Part shown: piece after piece, positions 5,440 through 7,617 of the stretch | Layout of the letters: each line of letters opens with the position of its first letter | Position numbering within the stretch: position 1 is the first letter of the stretch | Notes under the pieces: generated by a model | Databases searched by the model: none | What the model was told of the DNA's origin: nothing | What the model saw: the letters and a program-made list of their open reading frames with translations, nothing else | NCBI GenBank assembly: GCA_003133005.1 | Contig: PKZI01000154.1 | Span: 10,387 to 18,003 of the forward strand | Reading direction: 5' to 3' | DNA length: 7,617 bases | Origin: Acidimicrobiaceae bacterium | Lineage (GTDB): Bacteria; Actinomycetota; Acidimicrobiia; Acidimicrobiales; RAAP-2 | Made by a program: the position numbers and the translations under genes

Positions 5440-6089
5440 TTCTGGTCGCCTTGGAGCAAGTGATGGAGGTCGTGAATTCCTTGGGGCGTCACCATGAACT
5501 CGAGGATGTCATCTTCCTGGGCGAAGAGGTCGTCGATGTTCACGCGACCTTGTCCGCCACGCACGAGACCAACCACGCGCACACTTTCACCGACGTTGAA
5601 ATGGTGGATTTGGCGCCCCGCGAGTTCATCGGGGACGATGCGCTCGACTAAGTGCAACGAACCCGCCCCGTTCGTCCATTCGACAGACTCATCTTCGGGC
5701 GTCATCCAGCGCTTGACCTGCTGGGTAGTCCAGAGCGACGTGGCGACCGTCGGAATACCAAGTTTCATATAGATGTCGGCGCGTTGCGGATCGTAGATTC
5801 TCGCGACGACGTTCTTGACGCCGTAGTTGTCGCGAGCGATGCGCGCACAAAGAATATTGGTGTTGTCACCGCGGGTGACCGCCGCCAACGCGTCGGCTTG
5901 GGACGTCTCGGCCTTGGCGAGAACGTCGCGATCAAAGCCAGAACCAAGCAACGACTGACCGTTGAAATGGACGAGTCGACGAAACGCGTCCTTGTTCTTG
6001 TCAATGATGACGACCGAGTGGCCCTCGTCGGATAGTTGCATCGCCAACTCTGAGCCCACACGGCCACAGCCAACGACCACGATATGCAC
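5436..6089 (-). CDS. TrkA-type RCK potassium-transport regulatory protein (first of pair, CeoB-like)
   Basis: A cytoplasmic single-RCK protein of 217 residues. RCK_N (about 1-125) begins VHIVVVGCGRVGSELAMQLS with loop GCGRVG (7-12) and acidic D30 after strand 2. It continues LLGSGFDRDVLAKA, AVTRGDNTNI and VVARIYDPQRADIY, all close to actinobacterial CeoB as I recall it. RCK_C (about 143-205) includes ESVRVVGLVRGG. The frame is open upstream to 6485, but those 132 codons are antisense to the permease gene and have no family counterpart. I place the start at GTG 6089-6087, where the Rossmann strand begins; GTG 6107 is an alternative. The Shine-Dalgarno is weak (gacgag). It heads the coupled RCK pair and is divergent from the KimA-like permease, the likely functional partner. 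Confidence 0.92.
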   Translation of the reverse strand: MHIVVVGCGRVGSELAMQLSDEGHSVVIIDKNKDAFRRLVHFNGQSLLGSGFDRDVLAKAETSQADALAAVTRGDNTNILCARIARDNYGVKNVVARIYDPQRADIYMKLGIPTVATSLWTTQQVKRWMTPEDESVEWTNGAGSLHLVERIVPDELAGRQIHHFNVGESVRVVGLVRGGQGRVNIDDLFAQEDDILEFMVTPQGIHDLHHLLQGDQK

Positions 6090-6152
6090 CTCGTCATCTG
6101 ACCACACTTGTCCGCGACGACGCAAGTAGAGGGCAATATCGCGTATCTGACT

Positions 6153-6158
6153 TAGAGT
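6153..6158 (+). promoter_or_regulatory. Probable -10 element TAGAGT for leaderless permease gene
   Basis: TAGAGT lies 7 bases before the GTG at 6166, again TAnnnT geometry for a leaderless mRNA. No clear Shine-Dalgarno precedes that GTG and no -35-like box is evident. The imperfectly filled 76-base spacer must also hold the promoter for the divergent RCK pair, which I could not place. A small repeat GAGT-gaa-ACTC (6155-6165) overlaps this site. Confidence 0.45.
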
Positions 6159-6165
6159 GAAACTC

Positions 6166-7617
6166 GTGTCAGAAGCCGATAAGCAGATTGCCAAGAGCAC
6201 GCCGGTTCTGACGTCACACGCGAATGTCTCGACCGTGTTCCCCGAGTCGATGGGGTATCGGCTCAAGAAGTTCTTCCTCGGCCGACCCTTCGTCACTGAA
6301 CAATTGGGTGACGAGCGACTCAATCGATTCGTTGCCTTAGGCGTATTGGCGCCGGACTGCATTTCGTCCTCGGCGTACGGGACCGAAGAGATCCTCACGC
6401 AATTGACACCGTTCATTGGTCTCGCCGCGTTCGCGCTGGTCGTTCCCATCATGTTCGTGATCATTGGTGTTCTGTTCTTCGTCACGACGTCCTATCTCGA
6501 CGTGATCAAGTACTACACGACCGCCGGTGGTAGTTACGTCGTGGCGCGCGACAACTTCGGTCCGCGCATTGCCCAGATCGCGGCGGTCTCGTTGCTCATT
6601 GACTACACGGTCACGGTCGCGGTTCAGTGTTCGGCGGGCACCGCGGCACTCGCTAGCGCTTTTCCAGCCTTCGGGCGATACTCGGTGCTCATCACGGTCG
6701 CCATCGTGTTGATACTTATTTATGGGAACCTGCGCGGACTGAGAGAAGCGGGGAGTTACTTCGCATTCCCGACGTACTTCTACGTCACGATGCTCGGGCT
6801 CACGATCATCACGGGCTACGTGAAGAAAGCGACCGGAAATCTGCACCGCATCGTCCAGCCCTCTAACCACCTATTGGTCGGCGGTCACCTCGGTCAAAAG
6901 GGCACGGGCATCTTGATGGGTCTCGCCTTTCTCACATTGCTTCGCGCCTACGCCAACGGGGGCTCTTCGCTCACCGGACTCGAAGCGATCTCGAACGGCG
7001 TGGCGAGCTTTCGTCGTCCCGAATGGCGCAACGCCCGCAAGACCCTCGTGCTCATGTCGAGCATCCTCGCGTTCATGCTCGTGGGAACGACCTTGCTCGC
7101 GTCCTGGACCCACGCACTGCCGCGCGCGAACGGTTATCCAACGGTGGTCGCCCAAGAGGTGCGCGCGGTATTTGGTTCGAGTGGCATCGGGTCGACTATC
7201 TATTATCTCGTCATTTTCTCGGTCATCCTGATCCTCTATACGGGCGGCAATACCTCGTTCAATGGGTTCCCCTTCCTCGCGAACTACGTCGCGGGGGACC
7301 GTTATCTCCCTCGACAGCTCACCAAGCGCGGCCACCGGCTCGCTTTTTCGAACGGGATCTTGGTATTGGGCGTCGTCTCGCTGACGCTGATTCTCGTGTT
7401 CAAGGCGCAAGTGAATTCGTTGATCGCGCTCTACGCCATTGGCGTCTTCACGGGTTTCACGATGGCGGGAGCGGGCATGGTGGCGCGCCACTTGCGTTTG
7501 CGCGAAGGTCGTTGGCGCTTCGGCGTCGCGGTCAATGCCACGTCGGCGACGGTCACCGCACTGGTCGTGCTCATCTTCATCGTGGCGAAGTTCACCGAAG
7601 GCGCCTGGATCATCGTG
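6166..7617 (+). CDS. APC-superfamily permease resembling the K+ importer KimA, cut by window edge
   Basis: An inner-membrane transporter with 484 residues visible and no stop. It resembles B. subtilis KimA (607 residues, K+/H+ symport) along its length: LKKFFLGRPF, then PDCISSSAYGTEEI (broken TM1, 63-76), LLIDYTVTVAVQCSAG (TM3, 143-158), NGGSSLTGLEAISNG (264-278) and ALYAIGVFTGF (TM10, 421-431). Hydrophobic segments lie at about 59-75, 83-105, 135-160, 170-190, 198-217, 247-262, 293-315, 341-365, 396-412, 418-440 and 453-475, with a twelfth beginning at the edge. Of the KimA K+-site residues I remember, D36, Y43, D117, T121, T230 and Y377 correspond to D64, Y71, D146, T150, T270 and Y423, but S125 is Q154. 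The GTG at 6166 fits the leaderless element; ATG 6250 would align with the KimA N-terminus and give a protein 28 residues shorter. A K+ substrate is inferred; an amino-acid permease is less likely. Confidence 0.88.
   Translation, partial: MSEADKQIAKSTPVLTSHANVSTVFPESMGYRLKKFFLGRPFVTEQLGDERLNRFVALGVLAPDCISSSAYGTEEILTQLTPFIGLAAFALVVPIMFVIIGVLFFVTTSYLDVIKYYTTAGGSYVVARDNFGPRIAQIAAVSLLIDYTVTVAVQCSAGTAALASAFPAFGRYSVLITVAIVLILIYGNLRGLREAGSYFAFPTYFYVTMLGLTIITGYVKKATGNLHRIVQPSNHLLVGGHLGQKGTGILMGLAFLTLLRAYANGGSSLTGLEAISNGVASFRRPEWRNARKTLVLMSSILAFMLVGTTLLASWTHALPRANGYPTVVAQEVRAVFGSSGIGSTIYYLVIFSVILILYTGGNTSFNGFPFLANYVAGDRYLPRQLTKRGHRLAFSNGILVLGVVSLTLILVFKAQVNSLIALYAIGVFTGFTMAGAGMVARHLRLREGRWRFGVAVNATSATVTALVVLIFIVAKFTEGAWIIV

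Noticed and set aside
6090..6165. Possible c-di-AMP (ydaO-type) riboswitch upstream of the KimA-like permease
   Set aside because: The whole divergent spacer is 76 bases, too short for this riboswitch class, and the permease appears leaderless.
6090..6485. N-terminal extension of the first RCK protein by 132 codons
   Set aside because: RCK proteins begin at the Rossmann strand (VHIVVVGCGRVG). The extension has no family counterpart and lies opposite the 5' part of the permease gene.
6337..7491. Two long minus-strand open frames (6337-6870 and 6871-7491)
   Set aside because: Both are antisense to the permease and translate to low-complexity Arg/Glu/Asp/His-rich sequence, as expected opposite GC-rich membrane-protein codons.

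Overview
The window looks like a chromosomal housekeeping segment from a moderately GC-rich actinobacterium. Supporting signs are a eukaryotic-type (GSII) glutamine synthetase, a SigB-sized sigma-70 factor, frequent GTG/TTG starts, several genes that appear to be transcribed without a leader, and a divergent permease/TrkA/TrkA block that I recall from Mycobacterium (Rv2690c-ceoB-ceoC). The class Acidimicrobiia is a reasonable guess, but nothing in the window proves it. No IS element, phage gene, CRISPR array, tRNA or rRNA was seen.

Layout. 1-506 (minus): the N-terminal half of a type II glutamine synthetase, cut by the window edge and started from TTG. 507-650: a 144-base divergent intergenic region with two short perfect inverted repeats and a probable leaderless promoter. 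651-2420 (plus): glutamine-dependent NAD+ synthetase. 2417-2920 (plus): a 167-residue protein I do not recognise, overlapping the preceding gene by 4 bases. 2921-3000: a promoter/RBS region. 3001-3954 (plus): a 317-residue sigma-70 factor. 3951-4718 (minus): a HAD-IB phosphatase with a C-terminal membrane helix, whose stop codon overlaps that of the sigma gene. 4771-5439 and 5436-6089 (minus): two tandem RCK (TrkA-type) proteins overlapping by ATGA. 6090-6165: a 76-base divergent spacer. 6166-7617 (plus): the first 484 residues of an APC-superfamily permease resembling the Bacillus K+ importer KimA, cut by the window edge. No gene-free stretch exceeds 144 bases.

How the genes fit together. 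The left half pairs a glutamine producer (GlnII) with a glutamine consumer (NadE) from one divergent control region. The right half looks like a potassium module: two nucleotide-sensing RCK proteins face a KimA-like transporter, and no TrkH/KtrB-type channel subunit is present. The most interesting idea here is that these RCK proteins could serve the APC-type permease. A second theme is that three genes lacking a good Shine-Dalgarno (nadE, the HAD gene, the permease) each have a TAnnnT hexamer 6-7 bases before the start codon, the geometry expected for leaderless mRNAs. The genes for glnII and the sigma factor instead carry clear AAGGAG/AGGAG sites.
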